Origin: an uncultured Sphaerochaeta sp.
GTDB lineage: Bacteria > Spirochaetota > Spirochaetia > Sphaerochaetales > Sphaerochaetaceae
DNA length: 64,000 bases
Direction of reading: 5' to 3'
Assembly: GCF_963666015.1 (NCBI RefSeq)
Contig: NZ_OY762555.1
Location: forward strand, 682,001-746,000
In this document: one piece after another, positions 31,528 to 40,831 of the stretch
How the letters are laid out: each line of letters begins with the position of its first letter
How positions within the stretch are numbered: the first letter of the stretch is position 1
Made by a program: the position numbers and the translations under genes
Notes under the pieces: generated by a model
Told to the model about the DNA's origin: nothing
Seen by the model: only the letters and a program-made list of their open reading frames with translations
Database searches by the model: none

Positions 31528-32778
31528 TCATACGGCTCTTATCGACAAACCACAATGCCCCCAATGTGCGAATAGATTAGGAGCCCTTCTTTGGACTGCT
31601 TCCAACCATCTTCTTGCACGCATGGGACGGCCATGGAATCTTTTGAACTTGCACATTGCCCATCTCACAAGCCTCCCCTGAATCACCTTCAGCGTACTTT
31701 TCAAGGCGGAGTTGTTGTAGCGGCCGAAGTAGTTCATCCACCCTGCAACAATGGGATTGATTGTTTCTGCTATCATCTCAATCTTACTCCCTGTCCTTTT
31801 GTGAATCTCCAGAGCCTTTATCTTGTCCTTGAGGGTCTGGCAGGATGCCTTGCTCACAGCCGGTAGGAAGTTAACCTGCACTCTGCCAATCCTGTCCTTC
31901 AGAACTCTACCCCTGTAGGTATAGCCAAGAAAGTCGAATTCCGTGTTTTCAAAGTCTCCTTTGCGGTCTCTGTCCTTACAGTAGACTATCTTGGTCTTCA
32001 CTGGATGTAGCTCCAACTTGCATGTAGCCATCCTCTCCCCAATCGCCTTGAGAATGAACCTCGCCTGCTTTTCAGACTTACAGTGTACAACCGTATCATC
32101 TGCATACCTCTCAAAAGGACAGTACGGATGTTCCCTCTTCATCCACATGTCAAACGCATAGTGCATGAAGAGGTTGGACAGTATTGGACTTACAACCCCG
32201 CCCTGTGGTGTCCCAGAAATCCTTGGAATCAAGGTTCCGTCAACATCCTTGAACGGTGTCTCCAGCCATCTTTCTATGTACAGGACAATCCATGACTCTT
32301 TGATGTGCCATTCCACTGCCTTCATGAGAAGTGCGTGATCTATGTTGTCAAAAAGCCCCTTGATGTCCAGATCAATGACATAGTCATACCGCCAGCATCT
32401 TTCCCTTGCCTTTCCAACCGCATCGAGTGCCGACTTATTCGGTCTGTATCCATAGGAGTCTTCATGAAAGAGTGGGTCCAGGACGGGTTCCACCAATATC
32501 TTGACCACCATCTGTGCGATACGGTCCGCTATGGTTGGTATCCCCAGTTTCCTTGTTCCTCCACTCTTCTTGGGTATTTCCACCGCCTTCACAGGCTTTG
32601 GGAAATAACTTCCCGAACTCATTCTGTTCCATAGCTTATAAAGGTTCCCTTTCAGGTTCCTCTCATACTTTGCCATGGAGATTCCATCGACACCAGCACT
32701 CCCACCGTTCGCTTTCACCTTCTTATAGGCTTCGATAAACAGCGTCTTGCCGATGACATACTGCTTGCTCCTTTCCAT
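31528..32778 (-). CDS. ltrA: Group II intron reverse transcriptase/maturase (inner intron)
   Basis: A 416-residue full-length intron-encoded protein. It starts MERSKQYVIGKTLFIEAYKKVKANGGSAGVDG, has RT motifs IPKKSGGTRKLGIPTIADRI, DSYGYRPNKSALDAV, DLDIKGLFDNIDH, GTPQGGVVSPILSNLF and the catalytic FERYADDTVVHC, then the maturase (GIIM) part FDFLGYTYRGR ... INPIVAGWMNYFGRY. No HNH endonuclease domain follows. The stop codon lies inside domain V of the intron RNA. It splices and mobilises the intron RNA. Nothing in it looks broken. Confidence 0.95.
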   Translation of the reverse strand: MERSKQYVIGKTLFIEAYKKVKANGGSAGVDGISMAKYERNLKGNLYKLWNRMSSGSYFPKPVKAVEIPKKSGGTRKLGIPTIADRIAQMVVKILVEPVLDPLFHEDSYGYRPNKSALDAVGKARERCWRYDYVIDLDIKGLFDNIDHALLMKAVEWHIKESWIVLYIERWLETPFKDVDGTLIPRISGTPQGGVVSPILSNLFMHYAFDMWMKREHPYCPFERYADDTVVHCKSEKQARFILKAIGERMATCKLELHPVKTKIVYCKDRDRKGDFENTEFDFLGYTYRGRVLKDRIGRVQVNFLPAVSKASCQTLKDKIKALEIHKRTGSKIEMIAETINPIVAGWMNYFGRYNNSALKSTLKVIQGRLVRWAMCKFKRFHGRPMRARRWLEAVQRRAPNLFAHWGHCGLSIRAV

Positions 32779-33287
32779 TTGCTCCTCCTGTTTCCAGTTG
32801 ACTCATGGCTGAGCCTTGTCGATGACAACCCTTCGCTCCACCCCCATTACAGAGGCTTCGTCACTACTACGATTGTCTCCGCCCCTATGGAATGCATCTC
32901 TACTTTCGGCCTTGCCTTTCTGTGGCTTGTTCCTTTTCGATTCCCATCATTCCATAGGTTCATGCGTCCCATAGCAAAGCCTGCTGCATGCTCGCGCCCT
33001 CTTAATGCCGGGTGCCGGTCAGACCACTCCAGAACTGCTTCTGACCTATCTCCCAGATAAGTGGCGAATATCTGGTTCTGACACCGCTTTACGTTGACGA
33101 CACTTCATCGAGGGTTCACTTTCGTTCGCCTTCATGCAACCTACATGACTGGTTCTTCCAGCCTTTTCGCCTGTCGTTCACCACCAAGGTCATTGTACCT
33201 CAGCAGCACAGGTTTGTTTGACAGACCCGTTCTGTCGTTCCTGTCGAGGGGCCCTCCCTCATCTTCGCTACAGTTAGCGCATCACAC
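32779..33287 (-). ncRNA. Inner intron 5' ribozyme region (domains I-III and start of IV)
   Basis: About 510 nt without a protein gene, from the GTGTG 5' end to the reverse transcriptase start (ATG 32778, with GGAGG upstream). It should fold as the large structured domains of the group II ribozyme; a CGCTA-ACTG-TAGCG hairpin lies close to the 5' end. I could not draw the whole fold by eye. Confidence 0.6.
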
Positions 33288-33322
33288 CACCACCGTACGT
33301 GCCGTTCGGCATACGGCGGTTC
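33288..33322 (-). ncRNA. Domain V of the outer group II intron
   Basis: The 35-nt hairpin pairs ACCGCCGTA with TACGGTGGT (one G-U) around a GCCGAACGGC-like distal stem with the usual bulge (ACG). It directly abuts the GTGTG start of the inner intron. The CGC in the 5' strand is at the place of the catalytic triad. Confidence 0.75.
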
Positions 33323-34721
33323 AACCAAACAGACTATTGTACCGGTAGTCCAGCACAATCCCAACAAGTTCCATGCGCTTGGCATGGAACTTGTTGTAGT
33401 AACCCACTACATCCACCAGAGCGTAACGACTATGAATGCTCTCATTGCTGATGAGATAGTTCATGGTGCCTGCCATCTGCCAGTAAGAGTTGCTGTCGAG
33501 TTTCCATCCCATGAGTTTCCACTCTTCCACCCCCAGTTGCCTGAGGCGGTGTTTCCGGTTTTCGCCGTTCTTCCACTGTTTCCATAGGTACTGACGTATT
33601 CGCCTCCGGATCCATCCCATCAGGCGTTCGAGGTATTTCTTGATGGCACTCCTTGCAAAGTACCCGACCCATCCCCTCAGGATGCTGTTAAGCTCCCCGA
33701 TGACCGTCCAGATGCTCACTCCGCGATTGCGCTTCGTAACCAGTCGTATCCGGTCCTCAAGTTTCTTCAGCTTCTTCCCATGGGGTATGGTCATCCCAAG
33801 TTTTCCTTTTTCGCCGTTGGTCCTGAAGGTGAATCCGAGGAAGGTTGAACCCACGGCCCTCCTTGCCTCCGTTTTCTCCATGTTCACTTTCAGCTTCAGT
33901 TTCCTCTCAAGACAGCTCTTCGCATTGTCCCTCACCCGGTAGGATGACATCCTGCACTTGGTGAATATGTTGCAGTCATCGGCGTATCTCACGAACCGCA
34001 GTCCCCGCTTCTCCAGTTCCCTGTCGTAGGGGGTGAGGTAGATGTTCGACAGCAGTGGCGACAGAGGGCCCTCTTGCGGGGTTCCCAGGGCTGTCGCCAT
34101 CATGCTCCCGTTGGTCATCACTCCGCTCTTCAGAAATACGTAGATGAGTCTCCTCACGTCCTTGTCATCCATGTACTTGTCAACCAGTCCCATGAGGATG
34201 TCATGGTCGACTGTGTCGAAGAACTTGGACAGGTCCAGGTCAACCACGTGCCTGTACCCCTCGGACATGTAGGTCTGGGCGAGTCTCACCGCATCCTCTG
34301 CGCTCCTCCCGGGTCTGAACCCGAAGCTGGAATCGCTGAATGTCGGTTCGAACACTGGAGTCAGAACCTGCACAAGGGCCTGTTGGATTACCCGGTCAAT
34401 TGCCGTGGGTATCCCAAGCAGACGCATGCCCCCGCTGTCCTTGGGGATTTCCCGTCGGAGCACCGGCTTGGGCTTGTACGTCCGTGTGACAATCTGCTCG
34501 CGAATCCGTTCCCAGTTGACCTCAAGGCAGGAGGGAAGTTCTGTCAATTCCATCCCGTCGATGCCCGCAGAACCCTTGTTCTGCATCACCTGCATCATCG
34601 CTAGCAAGCTCTCGCTGTTCGGATTCGCAGGTGGACCTTTCCCTTTCGAAAGGCATTTGATCGTTCGGCCCTTCGTGGCTGTTCCCCCAGTCACTACTAC
34701 GGCCTCTGCTGACTTCTCCAC
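33321..34721 (-). CDS. ltrA: Group II intron reverse transcriptase/maturase (outer intron)
   Basis: A 466-residue intron-encoded protein, clearly different in sequence from the inner one. RT motifs are NKGSAGIDGMEL, EIPKDSGGMRLLGIPTAIDRVIQQ, DSSFGFRPGRSAEDAV, VDLDLSKFFDTVDHDILM, GTPQEGPLSPLLSNIYL and RFVRYADDCNIF. A maturase part follows (FLGFTFRTNG ... ILRGWVGYFARS) and a C-terminal WKQWKNGENRKHRLRQLG block. Note GTPQEGPLS where most RTs have GTPQGG. There is no HNH domain. The stop (33323-33321) abuts domain V. If the inner intron fails to splice, outer splicing should fail because domain VI is displaced. Confidence 0.93.
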   Translation of the reverse strand: MEKSAEAVVVTGGTATKGRTIKCLSKGKGPPANPNSESLLAMMQVMQNKGSAGIDGMELTELPSCLEVNWERIREQIVTRTYKPKPVLRREIPKDSGGMRLLGIPTAIDRVIQQALVQVLTPVFEPTFSDSSFGFRPGRSAEDAVRLAQTYMSEGYRHVVDLDLSKFFDTVDHDILMGLVDKYMDDKDVRRLIYVFLKSGVMTNGSMMATALGTPQEGPLSPLLSNIYLTPYDRELEKRGLRFVRYADDCNIFTKCRMSSYRVRDNAKSCLERKLKLKVNMEKTEARRAVGSTFLGFTFRTNGEKGKLGMTIPHGKKLKKLEDRIRLVTKRNRGVSIWTVIGELNSILRGWVGYFARSAIKKYLERLMGWIRRRIRQYLWKQWKNGENRKHRLRQLGVEEWKLMGWKLDSNSYWQMAGTMNYLISNESIHSRYALVDVVGYYNKFHAKRMELVGIVLDYRYNSLFG

Positions 34722-35040
34722 ATTCGTTGTTACTACGTCGTCATAAGCGATGTTGCAGCCTCGTACGCTGTGGAGACCTCACGGGATAAGTCATCACTCT
34801 TTCCTCGTTTACCCGCCTGATTTACAGATGAAGGTCTCATTGCCTTTTGGATTTACTGCTTTTGGCCAGCTTGTCCCCTTCACCTGCCTACTATCAGGTT
34901 TCTGTCCGTCGGGCCACGATTTCGCTATTGCTTCTTCCCTCCCACACCTCGCGGTGTGAAACTTGCAAGTTGCTATCGGGTTCATCGGCAACTACGTCCC
35001 TTGGGAATTTCACCCAAGATTGATGACATGCCCGTCATAC
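34722..35040 (-). ncRNA. Outer intron 5' ribozyme region
   Basis: About 320 nt from the GTATG 5' end to the reverse transcriptase start. It holds GGGCATG and CTTGGGTGAAATTCCCAAGGG hairpin-forming stretches common at the 5' ends of bacterial group II introns, and is short, as in compact class IIC introns. No protein gene is seen. Confidence 0.55.
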
Positions 35041-35041
35041 C

Positions 35042-35068
35042 AAAAAAGCACCCTCATGGAGAGAGTGC
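35042..35068 (-). terminator. Terminator of the V-ATPase operon, used as intron target
   Basis: On the minus strand GCACTCTC-TCCAT-GAGGGTGC forms an eight-pair stem with one mismatch, followed by six T residues and G. It lies 25 bp after the PTS IIA gene. The outer intron begins at the next base (35040), so the hairpin plus U-tract is its 5' exon. Confidence 0.85.
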
Positions 35069-35092
35069 TTACCTTTGATCTTACTTAAACGG

Positions 35093-35545
35093 CTATTCCA
35101 TGAATAGGCGTACCACCTCATCACTATCCCTGGCTTGTTCAAGCATTCGGCGGAAGACCTGGCTTGTACAGCTACGGGCAATGGAAGCAAGCAGCTCTAC
35201 ATGCGCAGAAGCTTCCTTAGAGGGAGCCAATACCAAGAAAAAGATCCGGCTCTTCTGGCCATCAGGTGCATCAAACTCAACAGGCAATCTGCTTATACCA
35301 ACTACAAGCGAGACATGTTCTACCACATCACTCTTGGCATGTGGTATGGCTATACCATTCCCGATGCCGGTAGAGCCAAGACTCTCCCTATCGAGGACAG
35401 CGTTCAAGACAGCTTCAAACTGCTCAGATGAATACCCTTTTACCTTTGCCATCACTTCCACAAGTTCAGTGATCACACCCTGCTTATCGGTGTGCATGAG
35501 GGGCACTTTCACCAAATTCCTGTCCAATACATCCAGTACATTCAT
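35093..35545 (-). CDS. ptsN: PTS IIA domain protein (PtsN/fructose type)
   Basis: A 150-residue single EIIA type-2 domain. The phosphorylated His is in GIAIPHAKSD at about residue 64. It may be a free sugar-PTS IIA or a regulatory PtsN-like protein; there is no IIB/IIC partner nearby. The ATG at 35545 has AAGGAG seven bases upstream, so the longer open frame is ignored. It is the last gene of the V-ATPase transcript, 10 bp after the UspA gene, and may tie phosphotransfer state to energy metabolism (inference). Confidence 0.9.
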   Translation of the reverse strand: MNVLDVLDRNLVKVPLMHTDKQGVITELVEVMAKVKGYSSEQFEAVLNAVLDRESLGSTGIGNGIAIPHAKSDVVEHVSLVVGISRLPVEFDAPDGQKSRIFFLVLAPSKEASAHVELLASIARSCTSQVFRRMLEQARDSDEVVRLFME

Positions 35546-35555
35546 GCAAAGCTCC

Positions 35556-36038
35556 TTATGCTTCAAACTCCAGCCAGATATCGTCATCATCCCTGACTAC
35601 CAGTACAGGGCAAGGGGAGGTACGTAGCATCCTGTCAGTCTCACTTGCAAGCTCCTCGCGTCGGGAACGGATATCAGTGACCCCTCCGAGCACCAGCAAA
35701 TCTGCCTTTGAAGACTTCAACAACTCTTTCATCACTACGTGCACAGTACCTTCCAGCTTAATCGTTTCTATGAGAACTTGCTTCTGCTGGGCAAGACGGG
35801 AGGCATGCCGTAGATACCTGTCAGCATCCAATTGTAGGTCACGTTGGTACTCATCACGTTCCACTGTCACAAATATACCTGCCTTGACCAATTCGCTCAA
35901 GGCTCTGGTGTTCACAACATACGCGGCGGTCAGTTTTGCATCGTGTTCCTTGGCCAGCTTGATGCCATACATAATTGCTGTCATCGAACTCTCTGAACCA
36001 TCCTGGTACACGACGATCTGCTTAAATGGAACTCCCAT
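35556..36038 (-). CDS. Universal stress protein (UspA family)
   Basis: A 160-residue UspA-fold protein: KQIVVYQDGSESSMTAIMYGIKLAK at the N-terminus and LLVLGGVTDIRSRREELASETDRMLRTSPCPVLVVRD at the C-terminus. The second segment matches the family's ATP-loop region only loosely (no clear G-2x-G-9x-G-S), so nucleotide binding is uncertain. Its start overlaps the end of the ATPase subunit D gene by 17 bp, so it belongs to the operon. Confidence 0.9.
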   Translation of the reverse strand: MGVPFKQIVVYQDGSESSMTAIMYGIKLAKEHDAKLTAAYVVNTRALSELVKAGIFVTVERDEYQRDLQLDADRYLRHASRLAQQKQVLIETIKLEGTVHVVMKELLKSSKADLLVLGGVTDIRSRREELASETDRMLRTSPCPVLVVRDDDDIWLEFEA

Positions 36039-36723
36039 GCAAACCTCCCTGTGAGTTTATCGTATCATCATCTTCTGAAGTGGTCAAAGCCTGCACCGCT
36101 GCCTTGGCGTTCTCCATCCTATCCTTCACTACCTTCAGCAGAATGAAATTCTCCCGCTCTTGCTCCTCTATACGGGAACGCATCCAAGCGATGGTCTCCT
36201 TGTTTTCCGGAATGACTATTTTTTCGAGTGCATTGACCTTTTTGATGGTCTTCTTTACTTCCTTGGCCAATCGCATGATGGATACTTTGAGCTCAGCAAG
36301 CCTTCCCATCAATTGCAATGTCGTCCGATACCGATCAATAGACAACTCACTCAGGATACTGGTATCTTCACTGCTGAAGTAGGGACTGTGATCTGAGAAC
36401 GAGGTATCGACCTTGGGAACCGTAACACCCATGACTCTCCTAGAGCCTAATTCAATGGAATAGTCGATATTGACGGCTCCTGCAAGATTGCCTACCCTAA
36501 GTCGACCCATCTGCATGATTGCATCACTCAGTGATTTCTGTGCCTCACCCAATGCATGAACGACCCTACCCTCATAATCAACTGCTTGGTCAACAAGGGT
36601 CAGGAGCTCTACGACAAGAATGGACCGTTTCTGGTCCAGCAACTCATAGCCGAGCTGGGCAAACTTAAGATCTTCACTGAGTTTGAGCAAATTGCTCCGG
36701 GTAGGAGCAAGTGTGGTATTCAA
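36022..36723 (-). CDS. ntpD: V-type ATPase subunit D
   Basis: A 233-residue protein forming the central rotor shaft in the catalytic head. The N-terminus LAPTRSNLLKLSEDLKFAQLGYELLDQKRSILV is the family signature, followed by long helices with a central region and a coiled-coil return (about 150-210). The start is TTG at 36723 with AGGAGG five bases upstream. Eight bases separate it from subunit B. Confidence 0.95.
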   Translation of the reverse strand: MNTTLAPTRSNLLKLSEDLKFAQLGYELLDQKRSILVVELLTLVDQAVDYEGRVVHALGEAQKSLSDAIMQMGRLRVGNLAGAVNIDYSIELGSRRVMGVTVPKVDTSFSDHSPYFSSEDTSILSELSIDRYRTTLQLMGRLAELKVSIMRLAKEVKKTIKKVNALEKIVIPENKETIAWMRSRIEEQERENFILLKVVKDRMENAKAAVQALTTSEDDDTINSQGGLHGSSI

Positions 36724-36731
36724 AACTCCTC

Positions 36732-38153
36732 CTATCTGCCGTAATGTTCGGCAATCTCCTCATCGGTGAGACGCTGCAACTCCTCGGAAGGCAGTTTTCC
36801 CAGAGCCTCCCAACCAAGATCGAGCGTCTGTTCAATACTCCTATCCTCATCGAACCGCTGGTTCACAAAACGCTTCTCAAAAAAGTTTCCAAATTCAAGG
36901 TACTGTTGGTCGAGGGTGGTCAACTCCTCTTCCCCGATAACCGAAGCAAGGTTCTGCACATCCTTAACATGGCTGTAGGAGGCAAAGAGCTGGTTGGCTA
37001 GGTGTGGATGGTCGTCCCTGGTCATGCCTTCCCCGATACCATCCTTCATCAAACGGGAGAGGGAAGGAAGACAGTTGATCGGTGGATAAATTCCCCTTGC
37101 CTGCATTCCTCGCTCAAATACAATCTGTCCCTCGGTGATATATCCGGTCAAATCAGGAACTGGATGGCTGATATCATCATTGGGCATCGAAAGAATCGGC
37201 AACTGTGTTATGGATCCAGAGCGCCCGCTAATTTTCCCTGATCGTTCATAAATCTCAGCAAGATTTGAGTACAAGTAGCCTGGATACCCTTTTCGGGATG
37301 GAATCTCCCCACGCATGGTTCCAATCTCTCTCAATGACTCACAGTAGTTGGTCATATCGGTCATAATCACCAATACCTGCTTCCCTTTGTCAAAAGCCAG
37401 ATGCTCAGCGAGTGTCAACGCTGTCTTGGGGGTAATGGTTCGCTCAATGGAAGGGTCATCCGCCAAGGAGAGGAAGAGCGCAACGTTGTCCAGTACTCCG
37501 GTCTCCTCAAAGCTGTCAATGAAGAAGCGAGCTACGTCATACTTGACCCCCATTGCTGCAAAGACTATACAGAAATCCCCTTCATTTCCCCGAACTTTTG
37601 CCTGACGGGCAATCTGCGCGGCAAGTTGGTTATGGTCCAAACCGTTCCCACTGAAAATGGGGAGCTTCTGGCCTTGAATCAAGGTAGTCATTCCATCAAT
37701 GACAGAAATACCGGTCTGGATGAAATCCCTGGGATACTCACGAGCTGTGGGATTGATCGGTTCCCCGTTCACGTCCCGTTCAGCGAATCCGTGTACGGTT
37801 CCTGAACCGTCCCTACTCTTACCCAAACCGTTCATAACCCGACCAAGCATCTGCTCCGAAACCGGCAAGGTGAGTGGCTCACCCATGAACCGCATACCGG
37901 TACCGGGAAGTGTCAGGTTGTCAGTTCCCTCGAAGACCTGGACTACAACAACCTCATCACTAGTATCGAGTACCTGACCGGAACGACGCTTTCCATCAGG
38001 GGTGACGACCTCAACCAATTCCCCAAAACCTACAGGATGGGTATTGCGCATATATACAAGTGGTCCATCGATCCTGCTTGCCCCACGGTACTCCCTGCCG
38101 CTGAGCAGCCTGCGATCACTCTGGGCCATCAAGGATTCAGTGTTAGTTTTCAT
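36732..38153 (-). CDS. ntpB: V-type ATPase subunit B
   Basis: A 473-residue non-catalytic nucleotide-binding subunit of the A3B3 head. Typical parts are [56 protein letters not shown] (degenerate P-loop), [17 protein letters not shown] and [18 protein letters not shown]. The ATG at 38153 has GGGAGGA in front and overlaps the end of the A gene by 11 bp. The C-terminus EEIAEHYGR is usual. Confidence 0.97.
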   Translation of the reverse strand: MKTNTESLMAQSDRRLLSGREYRGASRIDGPLVYMRNTHPVGFGELVEVVTPDGKRRSGQVLDTSDEVVVVQVFEGTDNLTLPGTGMRFMGEPLTLPVSEQMLGRVMNGLGKSRDGSGTVHGFAERDVNGEPINPTAREYPRDFIQTGISVIDGMTTLIQGQKLPIFSGNGLDHNQLAAQIARQAKVRGNEGDFCIVFAAMGVKYDVARFFIDSFEETGVLDNVALFLSLADDPSIERTITPKTALTLAEHLAFDKGKQVLVIMTDMTNYCESLREIGTMRGEIPSRKGYPGYLYSNLAEIYERSGKISGRSGSITQLPILSMPNDDISHPVPDLTGYITEGQIVFERGMQARGIYPPINCLPSLSRLMKDGIGEGMTRDDHPHLANQLFASYSHVKDVQNLASVIGEEELTTLDQQYLEFGNFFEKRFVNQRFDEDRSIEQTLDLGWEALGKLPSEELQRLTDEEIAEHYGR

Positions 38154-39921
38154 AAATTCCTCCCATCTGGTCAATGGAGCGCTCTAGCCGTAGCTGGATC
38201 TTGTCAATTATCTCAAGCTCATCTCCCTTAACGGTAAGGCGCATTCTTGCCATCTCCTGGACGGCACGAAGCCTCCTTACCTTCACCATTGGGACTCCCT
38301 TGTTGATCGCTTCCAGCCCCTTCTCATAGTAAGCAAGGATTACCGAGAGCATCTTCACCTGTTTTTCCACCGAGCAGTATCGGTCTACTTCATCAAAAGC
38401 GTTTTGCTGCAGAAAAGCGGTTTTGAACAAAGAACATACTTCCAAGATGAAATTCTGGGTATCGGGAAGGGCATCGGGACCAACAAGCTTGACAATTTGT
38501 TGCAGGCGGACTTCCTTCTGCAATAGGTCCATGATCCTAAGCCTGTTCTCGTGCCATGCCCCATCACTATGGTCATTCCACCACTGCTTCACATCACCAA
38601 GATATTCACTGTAAGAGTCCAACCAGCTGATGGCTGGATAATGACGGCTACTTGCAAGCTGTCTGTCCAAGCCCCAGAAGCAACGCACGAATCGCTTTGT
38701 GTGCTGGGTTACCGGCTCTGAGAAATCACCGCCGGGAGGGCTTACAGCCCCGATGATGGAGACCGAACCATCACTTCCAGAAAGATTACGCATATACCCT
38801 GCCCGTTCATAGAACTGTGCAATACGGGTAGGCAGGTAGGCAGGGAACCCTTCCTCAGCCGGCATCTCTTCCATACGGCCGCTGAGTTCACGCAGTGCTT
38901 CGGCCCAACGACTGGTTGAGTCGGCCATGATCGCCACATGATAACCTTGGTCGCGATAATACTCAGCCATCGTTATACCCGTATAGATACTCGCTTCACG
39001 GGCACTTACCGGCATATTGGAAGTATTGGCGATAAGGATGGTCCGCTCCATCAGAGACTGCCCGGTCCTTGGATCTACAAGCAGAGGAAATTCCCTCAAT
39101 ACGTCGGTCATTTCGTTACCACGCTCACCACAGCCTATGTACACAATGATATCCGCATCACACCACTGGGCAATGGAATGCTGTGTCATGGTCTTTCCGG
39201 TACCAAACCCACCAGGGATTGCTACCGTCCCGCCTTTTGCGAGAGGGAATAAGGTATCGATGACCCTGAGCCCTGTCACCAAAGGTTGTTTCAATGCAAG
39301 ACGACTGGCTACCGGCCGGGGCAATCTGATCGGCCACTTCTGTACCATGGTAAGTTTCTGTTGCTTTCCATCTGGCAAAACGAGGGTCGCTATGACTTCA
39401 TCTACCGTATAGGAACCTGAGGGAGCAATTTCACTGAGTGTTGCTTCCGGGTACTGGGGAGGTATGATGATCCTGTGCTGGATCCTACTTGTCTCCTCCA
39501 CTGTAGCGATGACCATACCTGCATGGATACTCGTCCCAGCTTCAACAATAGGGGTAAACTCCCACTGCTTTCCATGGTCTACTGCATCATAGGAAAGACC
39601 ACGTGAAATGAAGGCACCACTGGCCTCCATGAGCTTTTCCAAGGGTCGCTGAATACCATCATAGATGGTACCGATAAGCCCAGGGCCCAGCTCGACGCTT
39701 AGGCTCATACCACTTCCATAGACGTTGTCACCTGGGCAGATGCCAGTTGCATCCTCATACACCTGGACAGTAGCCAATCCATCATAGAGCTTGACCACCT
39801 CCCCGACCAGTTGCTGTTCACCGATACGGACCATCTCCATCATCATGGCATTTGTGATGTCCTTGACGATGAGAATCGGTCCATTAACTCGTTTGACACG
39901 TCCGATTATTCTTTCTTTCAT
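38143..39921 (-). CDS. ntpA: V-type ATPase catalytic subunit A
   Basis: A 592-residue catalytic subunit. It has the non-homologous insert typical of V/A-type A subunits (about 110-190), the P-loop [15 protein letters not shown] at about 230-244, the catalytic Glu segment [15 protein letters not shown], and [32 protein letters not shown]. Start and stop overlap the E and B genes by 4 and 11 bp, as in a tightly packed operon. Confidence 0.97.
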   Translation of the reverse strand: MKERIIGRVKRVNGPILIVKDITNAMMMEMVRIGEQQLVGEVVKLYDGLATVQVYEDATGICPGDNVYGSGMSLSVELGPGLIGTIYDGIQRPLEKLMEASGAFISRGLSYDAVDHGKQWEFTPIVEAGTSIHAGMVIATVEETSRIQHRIIIPPQYPEATLSEIAPSGSYTVDEVIATLVLPDGKQQKLTMVQKWPIRLPRPVASRLALKQPLVTGLRVIDTLFPLAKGGTVAIPGGFGTGKTMTQHSIAQWCDADIIVYIGCGERGNEMTDVLREFPLLVDPRTGQSLMERTILIANTSNMPVSAREASIYTGITMAEYYRDQGYHVAIMADSTSRWAEALRELSGRMEEMPAEEGFPAYLPTRIAQFYERAGYMRNLSGSDGSVSIIGAVSPPGGDFSEPVTQHTKRFVRCFWGLDRQLASSRHYPAISWLDSYSEYLGDVKQWWNDHSDGAWHENRLRIMDLLQKEVRLQQIVKLVGPDALPDTQNFILEVCSLFKTAFLQQNAFDEVDRYCSVEKQVKMLSVILAYYEKGLEAINKGVPMVKVRRLRAVQEMARMRLTVKGDELEIIDKIQLRLERSIDQMGGIYEN

Positions 39922-40514
39922 GTATGTTCCTGAATCATTGACCTTACGACGCGGTCGAACCGTCTTAGACGGATTTCAACCTGGTTGTTGAACGAAACCG
40001 TATCGTCCATAGAGGAAACAATTACACCAAGGCCTTGCACTGGTTTTGGATCGAGGTGCAGGGCAATCTTCGCACCGGTTGCTTCCAGGACCAAGGAAGC
40101 TGCTTCCTTGAGATGGTCCTCTTTCACTGGACACTGGCGTGAGAAGGCAACCTTGGCTTCTTTGAGGTCCAGACCAATTGCAGCCTCTGCAATCCATGTA
40201 CTTAGATGTTGAGCAACCTTACTGGCATCAAGCAGTGAGGTTACGCGTCTGAGTACCTGTTGGTAACTCTCATCAATCTGCCTGAGATTTGCTTTTCGCT
40301 TTGCACTTGCGAGATTGGCCTGCTTCTTCAACTCAATACTTCTGAGTTTCTGTTCGTGGTCCTTTCTCAGTGAAGCTATCTCCCGTTCAACCTTGAGTTG
40401 TGCTTCCTCTGCAATACGCGCTGCTTGTCTTTGGGAATCCTCAAGCTTTCTTTGTGCAGTCTGCTCCGCCTGTTCCAAGATACCGCTCAACAAACGGTTG
40501 TCAGTTGTTTCCAT
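39918..40514 (-). CDS. ntpE: V-type ATPase subunit E (peripheral stalk)
   Basis: A 198-residue protein with a long N-terminal charged coiled coil (about 5-100; repeated Q/E/R/K/A) and a small globular C-terminal domain with LHLDPKPVQGLGVIVSSMDDTVSFNNQVEIRLRR, the E-subunit C-terminal signature. It links the head to subunit I together with the G-like subunit. Position between F and A is usual for such operons. Confidence 0.9.
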   Translation of the reverse strand: METTDNRLLSGILEQAEQTAQRKLEDSQRQAARIAEEAQLKVEREIASLRKDHEQKLRSIELKKQANLASAKRKANLRQIDESYQQVLRRVTSLLDASKVAQHLSTWIAEAAIGLDLKEAKVAFSRQCPVKEDHLKEAASLVLEATGAKIALHLDPKPVQGLGVIVSSMDDTVSFNNQVEIRLRRFDRVVRSMIQEHT

Positions 40515-40525
40515 ACGAACTCATC

Positions 40526-40828
40526 CTACAATGCTACCCCAATCGCTTTATTAACGAGGGCACGCAAATCTGTGCCTCCCTCCTTTGATCGGGGGGAAGG
40601 GATCTCTACAACAAGCGGGAAAGATTCAGAGAATAGGAATCGGTCCACAATGGGCCTGATCATATTTGCAACCTCATCAGTGATGATGATGATGCCATTC
40701 TGCGAATCATCCACCGCCTTGTCCCAGGCACGCTTGGCCTGTTGTGCATTTGTCGCCTGCATGCCGAATACACCAACCAGGGAGAACCCGAGTACGGTAT
40801 CTTCGTCACCGATGACAAAATATTTCAT
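40526..40828 (-). CDS. ntpF: V-type ATPase subunit F
   Basis: A 100-residue central stalk protein with the F-subunit start MKYFVIGDEDTVLGFSLVGV (about 1-20) and IIIITDEVANMIRPIVDRFL in the middle. A typical length for bacterial F subunits. It regulates rotation by binding subunit D. It lies three bases after subunit K. Confidence 0.94.
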   Translation of the reverse strand: MKYFVIGDEDTVLGFSLVGVFGMQATNAQQAKRAWDKAVDDSQNGIIIITDEVANMIRPIVDRFLFSESFPLVVEIPSPRSKEGGTDLRALVNKAIGVAL

Positions 40829-40831
40829 TGG

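Larger units (their letters stand above)
31465..33287 (-). mobile_element. Inner group II intron nested in the outer one
   Basis: A complete 1823-nt intron on the minus strand: 5' end GTGTGATGCGC (fits GUGYG) at 33287, reverse transcriptase 31528-32778, a 34-nt domain V (31538-31505; GAGCCGTA ... TACGGTTC), domain VI (GTGAGAGCCTTGGGG ... CTTGGCTACTCGAC) and 3' end AC at 31465. Removing it joins GTACGGTGGTG to TGAGAGGTTGGGG, which rebuilds the domain V-VI junction of the outer intron with the same spacing as its own. The AGC-type domain V marks it as a class different from the outer intron. Confidence 0.82.
31428..35040 (-). mobile_element. Outer group II intron (terminator-targeting, IIC-like), split by an inner intron
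   Basis: On the minus strand the element begins GTATGACGGGC at 35040, encodes a reverse transcriptase (33321-34721) and has a domain V at 33322-33288 whose arms ACCGCCGTA and TACGGTGGT pair fully. Right after domain V comes the 5' end of another intron; the missing domain VI (TGAGAGGTTGGGG ... CCTACTCGAT) is found beyond it, ending at 31428. Without the inner intron the element is about 1790 nt. A CGC in domain V and insertion right after a terminator U-tract both fit class IIC. Boundaries are read from consensus, so allow a few bases. Confidence 0.8.
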
